Below are positions 1-7,025 of a DNA stretch of 42,448 nt, piece after piece. The translations under genes and the position numbers were made by a program. The number at the start of each line of letters is the position of its first letter. Position 1 is the stretch's first letter. The notes under the pieces were generated by a model that was given only the letters and a program-made list of their open reading frames with translations, was not told the origin of the DNA and searched no databases. The DNA comes from Candidatus Latescibacter sp. (GTDB lineage: Bacteria > Latescibacterota > Latescibacteria > Latescibacterales > Latescibacteraceae): positions 1-42,448 of the forward strand of contig JAUYCD010000062.1 of the NCBI GenBank assembly GCA_030692375.1, in the 5' to 3' direction.

Positions 1-25
1 TTGCAAAAGTCGAGATTGTTGGAAG

Positions 26-205
26 CAGCCCCCTTCAATCCACCCCGCACGTACTTCGTACGAGCGGGGACCCCGTGTCCTTTGGACATCCTTCCCCCGG
101 AGGGGGCAGGACACGGCTTCATCGTGCCTGCGAAGCAGCAACGACTGTGGAACAACGCCTTCCCTTGCCCCCTTCTGGGGAAAGGGACCGAGGGATAGGG
201 GGCTG
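26..205. repeat. Nested-palindrome dispersed element
   Basis: The ends are inverted copies of CAGCCCCCT (26-34 and 197-205). Inside are three further stems: 43-54 with 57-69 (12 bp, one mismatch), 73-81 with 108-116 (9 bp), and a C5/G5 stem at 94-98 with 102-106. Positions 113-140 hold a diverged copy, in reverse orientation, of the 28 bp unit found at 5677, 8280 and 38838. An open frame crosses the element (1-198) but has no ribosome site and its peptide is only the translation of the repeat, so I do not call a gene. This is probably a non-autonomous mobile or structured repeat; I know no named family for it. Confidence 0.55.
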
Positions 206-377
206 TAGTGTACAACTTACCTTTTTTTTACGTATAAAAAAACGACTTTAACAAAAGACTTCTATATTTTACGAACTTTTCAAAAGATTATCCTTTTCTT
301 CTTCTCCCTTTATCTTTTATCTTTGTACCTTTATTCTGTCTTCTGAATTCTGTCATTTTAAAGGGAGCAGTATCGAA
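206..377 (+). other. trpB leader, pyrimidine-rich
   Basis: The non-coding leader before trpB is AT-rich to about 290 and then strongly C/T-rich on the + strand to about 360. No clear leader peptide with tandem Trp codons, T-box or attenuator is visible, so regulation of trpBA cannot be read from it. The ribosome site AGGGAG lies at 362-367. Confidence 0.3.
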
Positions 378-1574
378 GTGAAAACGTACAAAAACTATCC
401 CGATCCGGCCGGGTATTTCGAGCTCTACGGTGGCCGTTTTGTACCGGAGACGCTCATGCCGGTTCTTGTAGAGATGGAACAGGCCTACCTCGCCGCGAAA
501 AACGACGCCGCTTTCAAGGCGGAACTGAGCGCCCTGCTTCGCGATTATGTGGGAAGACCGACCCCTCTCACCTTTGCGAAACGCCTGACCGGGCGCCTGG
601 GTGGAGCGAAAATATACCTTAAACGAGAGGACCTTACCCATACCGGGGCGCATAAGATCAACAACGCCATCGGTCAGGCTCTGCTGGCGCGGAATATGGG
701 GAAAACACGGATAATTGCGGAAACCGGCGCCGGCCAGCATGGAGTCGCCACTGCCACTTCTGCGGCCCTGTTCGGCCTCGCCTGCGAGATTTTCATGGGA
801 TCCGAGGATATGCGCCGTCAATCACTGAACGTGTTCCGCATGAAGCTTCTCGGCGCAAAGGTCACCGAAGTTAACGCCGGCTCACGGACGCTGAAAGATG
901 CCATCAACGAGGCAATGCGGAACTGGGCGCTCACCTGCCGCGATACTTTCTACGTATTCGGAACCGTGCTGGGGCCGCATCCGTTTCCCATGATGGTCCG
1001 TGATTTCCAGAGCGTGATCGGCCGTGAGGCGCGGGCGCAGATCCTGGAAAAGGAGGGGAAGCTCCCCGACCTGCTCATCGCCTGTGTGGGCGGCGGCTCC
1101 AACGCCATGGGGCTTTTCAATGAGTTTCTCGATGACCCTCAGGTGCGGATGATCGGGGTGGAAGCCGGCGGCCGCGGCAAGGGATACGGCGAACATGCGG
1201 CGCGGTTTCTGACCGGAAGGCCCGGCGTGCTGCACGGCACTTATTCCTGGGTTCTCCAGGATGAAAACGGCCAGATCAGTCCGACACATTCGGTATCGGC
1301 GGGGCTGGATTATCCGTCGGTGGGGCCGGAGCACTCCATGCTCCGCGCTCTCAACCGGGCGGAATACACCTATGCCACCGATGAAGAGTGTCTTGGAGCA
1401 TTCCGATTACTCTCCGAGACGGAAGGAATAATCCCTGCCCTGGAAAGCGCCCATGCAGTTGCTCATGCCCTCAAAGAAGCGCCGGGAATGAGTTCGGAGC
1501 AGGTGATCATTATTAATCTCAGCGGCCGCGGCGACAAGGATGTCAATACCGCCATAGAAAACATCAGGTTCTGA
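378..1574 (+). CDS. trpB: Tryptophan synthase beta subunit
   Basis: TrpB condenses indole with serine using PLP as the beta subunit of the cytoplasmic alpha2beta2 tryptophan synthase. The 398-residue product is full length for the short TrpB1 class. The PLP lysine is K93 in AHKINN, the catalytic glutamate is E115 in AETGAGQHG, and the phosphate-binding loop is GGGSNAMG at 238-245. Translation starts at a GTG with AGGGAG ten bases upstream; no ATG gives the conserved N-terminus. trpA follows 16 bases downstream, so the pair is almost certainly co-transcribed. The other trp genes are not in the window. Confidence 0.98.
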   Translation: MKTYKNYPDPAGYFELYGGRFVPETLMPVLVEMEQAYLAAKNDAAFKAELSALLRDYVGRPTPLTFAKRLTGRLGGAKIYLKREDLTHTGAHKINNAIGQALLARNMGKTRIIAETGAGQHGVATATSAALFGLACEIFMGSEDMRRQSLNVFRMKLLGAKVTEVNAGSRTLKDAINEAMRNWALTCRDTFYVFGTVLGPHPFPMMVRDFQSVIGREARAQILEKEGKLPDLLIACVGGGSNAMGLFNEFLDDPQVRMIGVEAGGRGKGYGEHAARFLTGRPGVLHGTYSWVLQDENGQISPTHSVSAGLDYPSVGPEHSMLRALNRAEYTYATDEECLGAFRLLSETEGIIPALESAHAVAHALKEAPGMSSEQVIIINLSGRGDKDVNTAIENIRF

Positions 1575-1590
1575 TATAAAGGTTTCTTCC

Positions 1591-2394
1591 ATGAACAGGC
1601 TGGAAAAAAAATTTGCAGAGTTAAAAAGGCTTGAACACAAAGCTTTTATTGCCTACATTACCGCCGGCGACCCATCCCTCGATTCCACCGTGAGGCTGGT
1701 GAGGGAATTCGAGAAGCAGGGAGTGGATTGTGTCGAGTTGGGAGTTCCGTTTTCCGATCCGATCGCCGATGGCCCGGTCAACCAGGAAGCCGCCATGCGC
1801 GCGCTCCGAAATCCCATAGGGGTAAGGCAGATTCTCGATGCAGTGAGAGAAATTCGCCGGGATTCGGAAATACCGATCATATTCTTTGCCTATTACAATT
1901 CCATCCTCTCTTACGGCCTGGAACGGTTTGTCCGGGATGCTTGCGAGAGCGGTCTGGACGGGGCGCTCCTGCTTGATCTGCCTCCCGAAGAAGCCGGTGA
2001 ATACAAGCGTCTCATGGATACAAAAGGTCTCTCGACCATATTTCTCGTTTCTCCGGTAACGCCGGATGACCGTCTGAAACTGATCACCGCTTATGCCACC
2101 GGATTCATTTACTATGTTTCCCAGATGGGAGTGACCGGGGAGCGGGACCGGATCGGTGAAAGCATCCCTGCCATGGTAGAAAGAATTCGTAAACTGACCT
2201 CTACGCCTGTGGCGGTTGGATTCGGAATATCACGGCCGGAACATGTAGCGGAGATTGCCCGGTATGCCGACGGGGTCATTGTGGGCAGCTCCATCGTACG
2301 GCGCATAGGGGAGAATGGAGAAAAACCCGGATTCGAAAAAGAGATAGGGTGTTTTGTCGGCACTCTGGCGAGACCTTTGAAAGAAAAAGTATAA
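1591..2394 (+). CDS. trpA: Tryptophan synthase alpha subunit
   Basis: TrpA cleaves indole-3-glycerol phosphate to indole and glyceraldehyde 3-phosphate and channels indole to TrpB. The 267 residues form a complete TIM barrel. The catalytic acids match the canonical positions, E49 in VELGVPFSDP and D60 in IADGP. The C-terminal phosphate-binding region is present (VGFGISRPEH, then DGVIVGSSIVRRI). The Shine-Dalgarno is weak, so translation may be coupled to trpB just upstream. A 9 bp hairpin (2397-2405 with 2418-2426) follows the stop codon and may end or stabilise the transcript. Confidence 0.98.
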   Translation: MNRLEKKFAELKRLEHKAFIAYITAGDPSLDSTVRLVREFEKQGVDCVELGVPFSDPIADGPVNQEAAMRALRNPIGVRQILDAVREIRRDSEIPIIFFAYYNSILSYGLERFVRDACESGLDGALLLDLPPEEAGEYKRLMDTKGLSTIFLVSPVTPDDRLKLITAYATGFIYYVSQMGVTGERDRIGESIPAMVERIRKLTSTPVAVGFGISRPEHVAEIARYADGVIVGSSIVRRIGENGEKPGFEKEIGCFVGTLARPLKEKV

Positions 2395-2396
2395 GG

Positions 2397-2426
2397 ATTT
2401 TCTCTATGGAGTAAATGAGAGAAAAT
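2397..2426 (+). terminator. Hairpin after trpA
   Basis: ATTTTCTCT at 2397-2405 pairs perfectly with AGAGAAAAT at 2418-2426 across a 12-base loop, three bases after the trpA stop. There is no long T tract, so it may be a weak or factor-assisted terminator or a 3' stabiliser. Confidence 0.35.
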
Positions 2427-2618
2427 GAGTGCTCCTGTGTCTTTTAAGATCCCCCCTGCCCCCCTTATTAAGGGGGGAATTTAGGGAGAGGGTTCTGTCA
2501 AAACATAATAAATGTTTACATAGTACCAGGAACAATTTTCTTTTTCCCCCCTTAATAAGGGGGGTAGGGGGGATTAACCTTTCGGATGATCACCTTAGCT
2601 TACTTAACGGCATACCCG
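2412..2618 (+). repeat. MITE-like family 2, copy 1 (left end lost)
   Basis: About 205 bases closely match, in inverted orientation, the element at 37523-37767. The core has two blocks in which CCCCCCTTA pairs with TAAGGGGGG, so the RNA or single strand would fold strongly. The right terminal repeat (2602-2618) matches the ends of the other copy, but the corresponding left terminus is absent next to trpA, so this copy looks truncated. After it come short direct repeats of an AATCCTGTA-like nonamer (2627-2656). No gene is present. Confidence 0.7.
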
Positions 2619-2730
2619 TTAAAGTATTATCCTGTTAATCTTGTAAATCCTGTCAAAATAAAGGCCTCAGAATTATTTTAAAAATTCGAATACAAATGCT
2701 GCGCATATTTTTTTATAGAGGAGTTTTATA

Positions 2731-2997
2731 ATGGATGAAATCGAAGGCTGGCGTAAACGAATAGATGAGATCGATACCCAGCTCATGGAACTGCTGAATG
2801 AACGCGCCAAATGCGCTATGGCCATAGGAAAAATAAAGATGGCAAAGGGCCTGAAACTCTACAGCCCCGAACGTGAGAAGGCGGTGCTCGAGCATATCAA
2901 GGAACAGAACAAAGGGCCCCTGGAGAATTCCGCGGTGGAGCGGATATTCGAGCATATTATCGAGGAAAGCAGGAGGATTGAAATAATAGCCGTCTGA
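2731..2997 (+). CDS. Chorismate mutase, AroQ class
   Basis: Converts chorismate to prephenate, the branch point to phenylalanine and tyrosine. The 88 residues are a single all-helical AroQ domain with nothing fused to it. Residues matching the E. coli P-protein active site are R8, R25, K36 and the R48-E49 pair in SPERE. The start is supported by GAGGAG at 2717-2722. It lies after trpBA but 336 bases away across a repeat, so it may have its own promoter. Stand-alone domains of this kind can be monofunctional enzymes or regulatory partners of a DAHP synthase. Confidence 0.92.
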   Translation: MDEIEGWRKRIDEIDTQLMELLNERAKCAMAIGKIKMAKGLKLYSPEREKAVLEHIKEQNKGPLENSAVERIFEHIIEESRRIEIIAV

Positions 2998-3094
2998 AAA
3001 AACCTTCTTTTTCCCCTTGCTTTTTGCCGTCATCCCATGTAAATTTTCAAACCTTTTCACCATTCAAACCTGTACCATTAATCAAGGAGTAATC

Positions 3095-3265
3095 ATGCCT
3101 CACGTTATATCCGATGAGTGCATCGCGTGCGGCACCTGCTCCGGCACCTGCCCTAACGAGGCGATTTCCGAGGGTGACGGGAAATTTGCCATTAACGCCG
3201 ATGTCTGTAGCGACTGCGGAACCTGTGTGGATGATTGCCCGGTAAGCGCAATTTCCGCTCAGTAA
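3095..3265 (+). CDS. 2[4Fe-4S] ferredoxin
   Basis: A 56-residue cytoplasmic electron carrier with two clostridial-type cluster motifs: C9-x2-C12-x2-C15-x3-C19-P and C38-x2-C41-x2-C44-x3-C48-P. I chose the ATG at 3095 because AAGGAG (3084-3089) is well spaced and the protein then begins right at the first cluster. A longer frame from 3017 adds 26 non-conserved residues without a ribosome site. The partner enzyme is not shown; the UroD-like methyltransferase 41 bases downstream may share the transcript. Confidence 0.93.
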   Translation: MPHVISDECIACGTCSGTCPNEAISEGDGKFAINADVCSDCGTCVDDCPVSAISAQ

Positions 3266-3306
3266 GGTTTTCTGAATAGCTTCTCATCACTTCTTTAAGA
3301 AGACGG

Positions 3307-4617
3307 ATGACTTCACGCGAACGAGTAAAAGCCGCTCTGAATCATCGGCAGCCTGACCGTGTCCCGGTGGATTTCGGTTCCACTATCGTGACCGGAATGC
3401 ATGTCAGCATGGTTTCCCGCCTGCGAAAAGCTTTCGGATTGGGAGGCGCCGAGGATCGGGTCAAGGTTATCGAGCCTTTTCAGATGCTCGGTGAAATAGA
3501 CGATGCGCTTCGGGAAAAACTGCGCGTTGACTTTGCGCCGCTCTTTCACCGGAAAACAGTGTTCGGTTTCGAGAACAAGGATTGGAAGGAATGGGAGCTT
3601 TTCGACGGCGCCAGGGTTCTTGTTCCGGGGCTTTTCAATACTGATACGGATGAAAACGGCGATATTCTCCTGTACCCGGAAGGCGACCGTACTGCACCTC
3701 CCAGCGCCCGCATGCCACGGGACGGGATGTATTTTGATTCAATCCTGCGCCAGGAGCGCCTGGATGACAGTTCTCTCGATCCCCTCGACAATGTCCAGGA
3801 ATACGGTCTGATTTCCCAGGAGGAGATCGAGAGTCTGGGAAGGGAGTCCGAACGGCTCTATACCCGGACAGATTATGCGCTGGTATACAGTTTACCGGGG
3901 ACATCATTGGGAGATATCAGCGATATTCCCGGTCCCGGTTTGAAACACCCCAAAGGCATTCGCGGTGAGGAAGAATGGTATGTCTCTACCATTACCCGGC
4001 GTGATTATGTGTACGATGCGCTGAATCTTCAGTGCGAGATCGGCCTGGAGAATCTTGCCCGGGTCAGAGACGCACTGGGAGACCGTATCGAGGTGATCAA
4101 AGTGAGCGGGGCTGATTTCGGTTCCCAGAGAGGGCCGCTGTATTCCCCCGATCTCTACCGCGACCTCTTTAAACCTTTCCATGCCAGGATATGCCACTGG
4201 GTTCACCGCCATACTCCCTGGAAAGTGTTCATACATACCTGCGGGGGAATTCGACCGCTTCTTCCCGATATCCTCGATGCCGGCTTCGATATCCTGAATC
4301 CCGTTCAAACATCGGCGGAAGGGATGGAGGCAGGGCAGTTGAAACACGATTTCGGAGACCGGATCGTATTCTGGGGAGGAGGTGTGGACACCCAGAAAAC
4401 ACTTCCCTTCGGAACTCCGGAAGAGGTATACGGCGAAGTCAGGCGGAATATTCAAGTTTTCAACCGGGGCGGCGGGTATGTTTTCAATGCGATCCATAAC
4501 ATTCAGCCGGGAACTCCGCTGGAGAATATCACGGCGATGCTGGAAGCGGTAAGAGATTCCGCATTTCTCTATGCAAACTTTATAATTGACAGGGGTTCTT
4601 ATGATCAAGATATTTAA
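3307..4617 (+). CDS. UroD/MtaA-like methyltransferase family protein
   Basis: A 436-residue TIM-barrel protein of the uroporphyrinogen decarboxylase superfamily (COG0407). The N-terminus MTSRERVKAALNHRQPDRVP is the family hallmark. A HTCGG motif near residue 315 resembles the zinc site of corrinoid methyltransferases such as MtaA and CmuA. True HemE is about 340-350 residues and has a different N-terminal arginine motif, so heme synthesis is unlikely. These divergent members are abundant in some FCB and Planctomycete-like phyla and most have unknown substrates. The 3' end overlaps the start of the following PTS IIA gene by 17 bases, suggesting translational coupling. Confidence 0.85.
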   Translation: MTSRERVKAALNHRQPDRVPVDFGSTIVTGMHVSMVSRLRKAFGLGGAEDRVKVIEPFQMLGEIDDALREKLRVDFAPLFHRKTVFGFENKDWKEWELFDGARVLVPGLFNTDTDENGDILLYPEGDRTAPPSARMPRDGMYFDSILRQERLDDSSLDPLDNVQEYGLISQEEIESLGRESERLYTRTDYALVYSLPGTSLGDISDIPGPGLKHPKGIRGEEEWYVSTITRRDYVYDALNLQCEIGLENLARVRDALGDRIEVIKVSGADFGSQRGPLYSPDLYRDLFKPFHARICHWVHRHTPWKVFIHTCGGIRPLLPDILDAGFDILNPVQTSAEGMEAGQLKHDFGDRIVFWGGGVDTQKTLPFGTPEEVYGEVRRNIQVFNRGGGYVFNAIHNIQPGTPLENITAMLEAVRDSAFLYANFIIDRGSYDQDI

Positions 4618-5050
4618 ACTTTTATCTTTGGATCGTATCAAAATTCTTAAGACCGGGCCGAAAAGTGAAACTCTTCATGAGCTTTGCAGGGTGATTTCAA
4701 CCTCCGATGCGATCAAAGACCCTGGGGAACTGGGAATGGCTGTCTTCGAGCGTGAAAAGATCATGAGCACCAGCATCGGGTTGGGAATAGCCATACCGCA
4801 TGTACGGTTGAAGAGCGTCACCGAGATGACCATGGCGGTGGGGGTGATCAAAGAGGGCATCGATTATGAAGCGTTCGATGATATGCCGGTGCATATCATC
4901 ATCATGATCGCTGCGCCGGAAGGCTCACACCGTGAATACCTGAGTGTCCTTGCCCGGATAGCGCTGCTGTTAAAGAATTCCACCATTCGGAACAATATTT
5001 TGAAAGCCGAGAGCGCAGAAGAAATTTACGAACTATTGAAAGGTCACTGA
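4601..5050 (+). CDS. Stand-alone PTS IIA (PtsN-like) protein, first copy
   Basis: A 149-residue PTS_EIIA type-2 domain. The phospho-accepting histidine is H67 in LGIAIPHVR. No IIB or IIC domain is attached and no sugar PTS genes are nearby, so it is more likely a regulatory phosphoprotein like PtsN than a transporter part. I start it at ATG 4601, preceded by AGGGG; an in-frame TTG at 4586 lies further inside the upstream gene. It overlaps the UroD-like gene by 17 bases and is followed by a paralogous gene. The phosphate donors EI and HPr are not in this window. Confidence 0.85.
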   Translation: MIKIFKLLSLDRIKILKTGPKSETLHELCRVISTSDAIKDPGELGMAVFEREKIMSTSIGLGIAIPHVRLKSVTEMTMAVGVIKEGIDYEAFDDMPVHIIIMIAAPEGSHREYLSVLARIALLLKNSTIRNNILKAESAEEIYELLKGH

Positions 5051-5087
5051 AAAAAGTGAGCGAAAAAGTGGTTTTCTTATCATTTAG

Positions 5088-5120
5088 ACCCTGGAATGAG
5101 TTCAGGGTGGCCGCGTCATG
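5088..5120 (+). repeat. Degenerate family 3 hairpin before second PTS IIA gene
   Basis: ACCCTG and CAGGGT (5088-5108) form the stem of a decayed family 3 hairpin, followed by the GTCATG end typical of the repeat. The ATG at 5118 is part of this repeat, which is one reason to prefer the downstream start of the next gene. Confidence 0.45.
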
Positions 5121-5141
5121 ATAAAAGAAAAAGGTGTGGGT

Positions 5142-5597
5142 ATGTTCAATAATCTGAAAAAAGAAGCGATAATCATCACCAATGAACGCATGGATAAAGA
5201 AGAAGTGCTGAACCGAATCATCATGACCGCCTGTAAGGCTTTTTCTATAAACGAGTGCGATTCCATCCTTTCCGCCATAATAGACCGTGAGAGCAAACTC
5301 TCCACCGGTATCGGTCTGGGTATCGCAGTGCCGCATTGCCGCAGCGACAAGGTGCAGCAAATCGCTATTGCGGTAATGCTCCTCAAGGAAGGTATTGAAT
5401 ACAATTCGGTGGATGGTCAGCCGGTCAGGCTCATCTTTCTCATCATCTCGCCGCTTCATGATGTCCAGGGCCATATTGCAGCGCTTTCCACAATTTCTCA
5501 CGCTGTTTCCGACGAGGAGGCGAGATTGCGGCTGCTGAACTCGAAGAATGATGAAGAACTCTATAAAAACCTTACAGAAATTCGCTCGTGGGAGTGA
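5142..5597 (+). CDS. Stand-alone PTS IIA (PtsN-like) protein, second copy
   Basis: A second PTS_EIIA type-2 domain, 151 residues from ATG 5142, with the active histidine H65 in LGIAVPHCR. It is clearly related to its upstream neighbour but well diverged. The frame also opens at ATG 5118, but that codon comes from a dispersed repeat, while 5142 has an AAAGG-like site before it. Tandem IIA genes without IIB or IIC suggest a phosphorelay that senses PEP or nitrogen status. The neighbouring UroD-like gene is the only other candidate partner. Confidence 0.83.
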   Translation: MFNNLKKEAIIITNERMDKEEVLNRIIMTACKAFSINECDSILSAIIDRESKLSTGIGLGIAVPHCRSDKVQQIAIAVMLLKEGIEYNSVDGQPVRLIFLIISPLHDVQGHIAALSTISHAVSDEEARLRLLNSKNDEELYKNLTEIRSWE

Positions 5598-5634
5598 TAG
5601 TGGATTAGAAAATCTGAAGGATGAATTTACGGGT

Positions 5635-5799
5635 AGATCCTGAAACGAGTTCAGGATGACGTCATGCCGAACTTGTTGCCGCTTTGCGGGAACGATAAAA
5701 CCGTTGCCGTTTCACGGGAACGATGAAACCGTTGCCGCTTTGCGGGAACGATAAAACCGTTGCCGCTTTGCGGGAACGATAAAACCGTTTCGGCATCCA
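5635..5799 (+). repeat. Family 3 double-hairpin repeat with four-unit insert
   Basis: Hairpin B (TCCTGAA/TTCAGGA) is followed by hairpin A (ATGCCGAA/TTCGGCAT). The loop of hairpin A is interrupted by the tandem array at 5677-5788. Outside the repeat, ATGAATT (5621-5627) and AATTCAT (5803-5809) are inverted copies; the second overlaps the stop codon of the hydrolase on the - strand. Confidence 0.8.
5677..5788 (+). repeat. Tandem array, 4 x 28 bp
   Basis: Four head-to-tail 28 bp units at 5677-5704, 5705-5732, 5733-5760 and 5761-5788. Units 1, 3 and 4 are identical and unit 2 differs at a few bases. Each unit starts TGCCGC and ends AAAACCGT. The array sits between GAACTTGT and TTCGGC of a family 3 hairpin. 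Single copies occupy the same site at 8280-8307 and, inverted, at 38838-38865. Confidence 0.92.
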
Positions 5800-5805
5800 T
5801 TCAAT

Positions 5806-6345
5806 TCATTTGACCAGCCTGATTATCTTCCTGAATTCTTCACCCTCTCCAATTCCCAGCAGTTCGAACAAGGCTGTTTCCACACTTGTCCTGTGGCCCC
5901 CGGCGCGGATAATTTTTTTCAGGCCGATGCGCTTATTCTGCAAGGTGCGTGAAGAGACGGCGTCTTCCGGAATATGGGTCTCTATCCCCATGGTCAGAAG
6001 GTCCATTGCGGTCTGGTAAATGCAGACATGGGTCTCGATCCCTGCCAGGATGACCTGGGATCGATTGAAGTCCTCGAAAGCTTTGAGAATGAAAGGGTCG
6101 CGGAGCGAGGAAAAGGTTTTTTTAGGGATGGGTACAAGGCCCTCGAGGTGTGCTGCAACCTCCTGGACAGTAGGGCCAAGTCCCTGCGGATACTGTTCTA
6201 CCCAGAGAATGGGCAGGCCCAGAACTTTCGCTCCCTCGATCAATATCCCGACCGAGCGGTAGAGTTCATCACGTTCAAACATCAGGCTGGCCAGCCTCCC
6301 CTGGATATCGGTTACGATGAGCATGGATGTATTTCGGGCGAGCAT
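5806..6345 (-). CDS. Isochorismatase-fold cysteine hydrolase
   Basis: A 179-residue cytoplasmic alpha/beta hydrolase of the isochorismatase/nicotinamidase superfamily (YcaC-like size). The expected catalytic triad is visible: D13 in VTDIQGR, K76 in PKKTFSS and C108 in GIETHVCIY. The cis-peptide region ILAGIETHVC is typical. AGGGAG about ten bases upstream supports the ATG at 6345. The substrate cannot be told from sequence; nicotinamide, isochorismate and other amides or ethers are all possible in this fold. It is transcribed away from the DUF362 gene and towards the PTS IIA genes. Confidence 0.9.
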   Translation of the reverse strand: MLARNTSMLIVTDIQGRLASLMFERDELYRSVGILIEGAKVLGLPILWVEQYPQGLGPTVQEVAAHLEGLVPIPKKTFSSLRDPFILKAFEDFNRSQVILAGIETHVCIYQTAMDLLTMGIETHIPEDAVSSRTLQNKRIGLKKIIRAGGHRTSVETALFELLGIGEGEEFRKIIRLVK

Positions 6346-6400
6346 GATATTCGACTCCCTTGTATTGATACTGTTTCTGTCTCAACTGATGATGAGGCAT

Positions 6401-6673
6401 TCAGGCCGTAGGTTCACCGGTCGGTGATTCAGGCGGTTCCGGTTTGTTCGATTTTCGAGTATATTTATGCTTCATCTGTTCGGCTTTTTCAAATACGCCC
6501 GGATATTTCAGGCGGAACCGGGCAAGAAGCTGCCGAATTCTTTTACTCTCCGGCGCCAGAACGAGGAGGCCGATTATGATGAAAAGTATTCCCTGAAGGA
6601 TCGGAAAGAAAAGACCGATCACACCTAAGATCAGACAAAAAATGCCGATAACAATTCTGAAAAAACGTTTCAT
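6401..6673 (-). CDS. Small two-helix membrane protein (PGPGW-like)
   Basis: A 90-residue protein. The first 42 residues hold two hydrophobic helices separated by a short turn around FFPILQG, followed by a basic cytosolic tail and a Pro/Glu-rich C-terminus. The pattern, with a glycine- and proline-containing turn between helices and then arginines, resembles the PGPGW family of putative transmembrane proteins, although the exact PGPGW motif is replaced. Function unknown. It lies 55 bases upstream of the isochorismatase-fold gene on the same strand and may be co-transcribed with it. Confidence 0.65.
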   Translation of the reverse strand: MKRFFRIVIGIFCLILGVIGLFFPILQGILFIIIGLLVLAPESKRIRQLLARFRLKYPGVFEKAEQMKHKYTRKSNKPEPPESPTGEPTA

Positions 6674-6692
6674 GGGGAATTGATTCCTGTAA

Positions 6693-6756
6693 TAGATGCC
6701 GAAACTAGTTCGGCATGACAGGGGTACTCGTCATCCTGAACTTGTTTCAGGATCTA
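6693..6756 (+). repeat. Family 3 double-hairpin repeat
   Basis: Hairpin A (ATGCCGAA/TTCGGCAT) followed by hairpin B (ATCCTGAA/TTCAGGAT), with the usual CATGAC and GTCATC edges. It lies between divergently transcribed genes, in the 5' region of both. Confidence 0.75.
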
Positions 6757-7025
6757 ATAACTCTTCCATGCGCAATTGGTTATGTCGTCACTTAAAAAAT
6801 TCGTGATGTTAAGAAATAATCTATATAATATAATCTCTTTTTTCGGGGGAAATGAACGTCTAATTGAATTTTATTTTTAGGAGAAAAAGTATTTTGATAA
6901 TATTATATCCTTTTGGGACAGAACTCAGAACTTGAAAAGAATTTTGGAATCCCGGAAGGTTTTTAAGAGTTATACCACATAAGACAGGTGTTTGAAAAAG
7001 GTATAAGGAGCAGTATGGAGTTGGT
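6757..7025. other. AT-rich intergenic region before the DUF362 gene
   Basis: No ORF or structured element is recognised. It should hold the promoters for the divergent small membrane protein and DUF362 genes, and there are TATAAT-like stretches near 6823-6832 and 6900-6908, but I cannot single out a promoter. A six-codon reading frame (7015-7035) overlaps the DUF362 start. Confidence 0.3.

Noticed and set aside
1-198. Open frame of 65 codons at the window start
   Set aside because: It reads through a nested-palindrome repeat, has no ribosome site, and its peptide is only the repeat translated.
882-1334. Long antisense frame inside trpB
   Set aside because: It is a shadow of trpB codon usage; it has no family resemblance and no ribosome site. 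The same holds for the many frames antisense to feoB, glgC, the symporter and the ABC genes.
3307-4617. Uroporphyrinogen decarboxylase (hemE)
   Set aside because: The protein is too long, has a HTCGG metal-type motif and no heme genes lie around it.
3904-4641. 245-codon antisense frame in the UroD-like gene
   Set aside because: It lies wholly opposite a well-conserved gene and shows no domain or start signal.
5677-5788. CRISPR array
   Set aside because: The four 28 bp units are directly adjacent with no spacers between them, and no cas gene is in the window.
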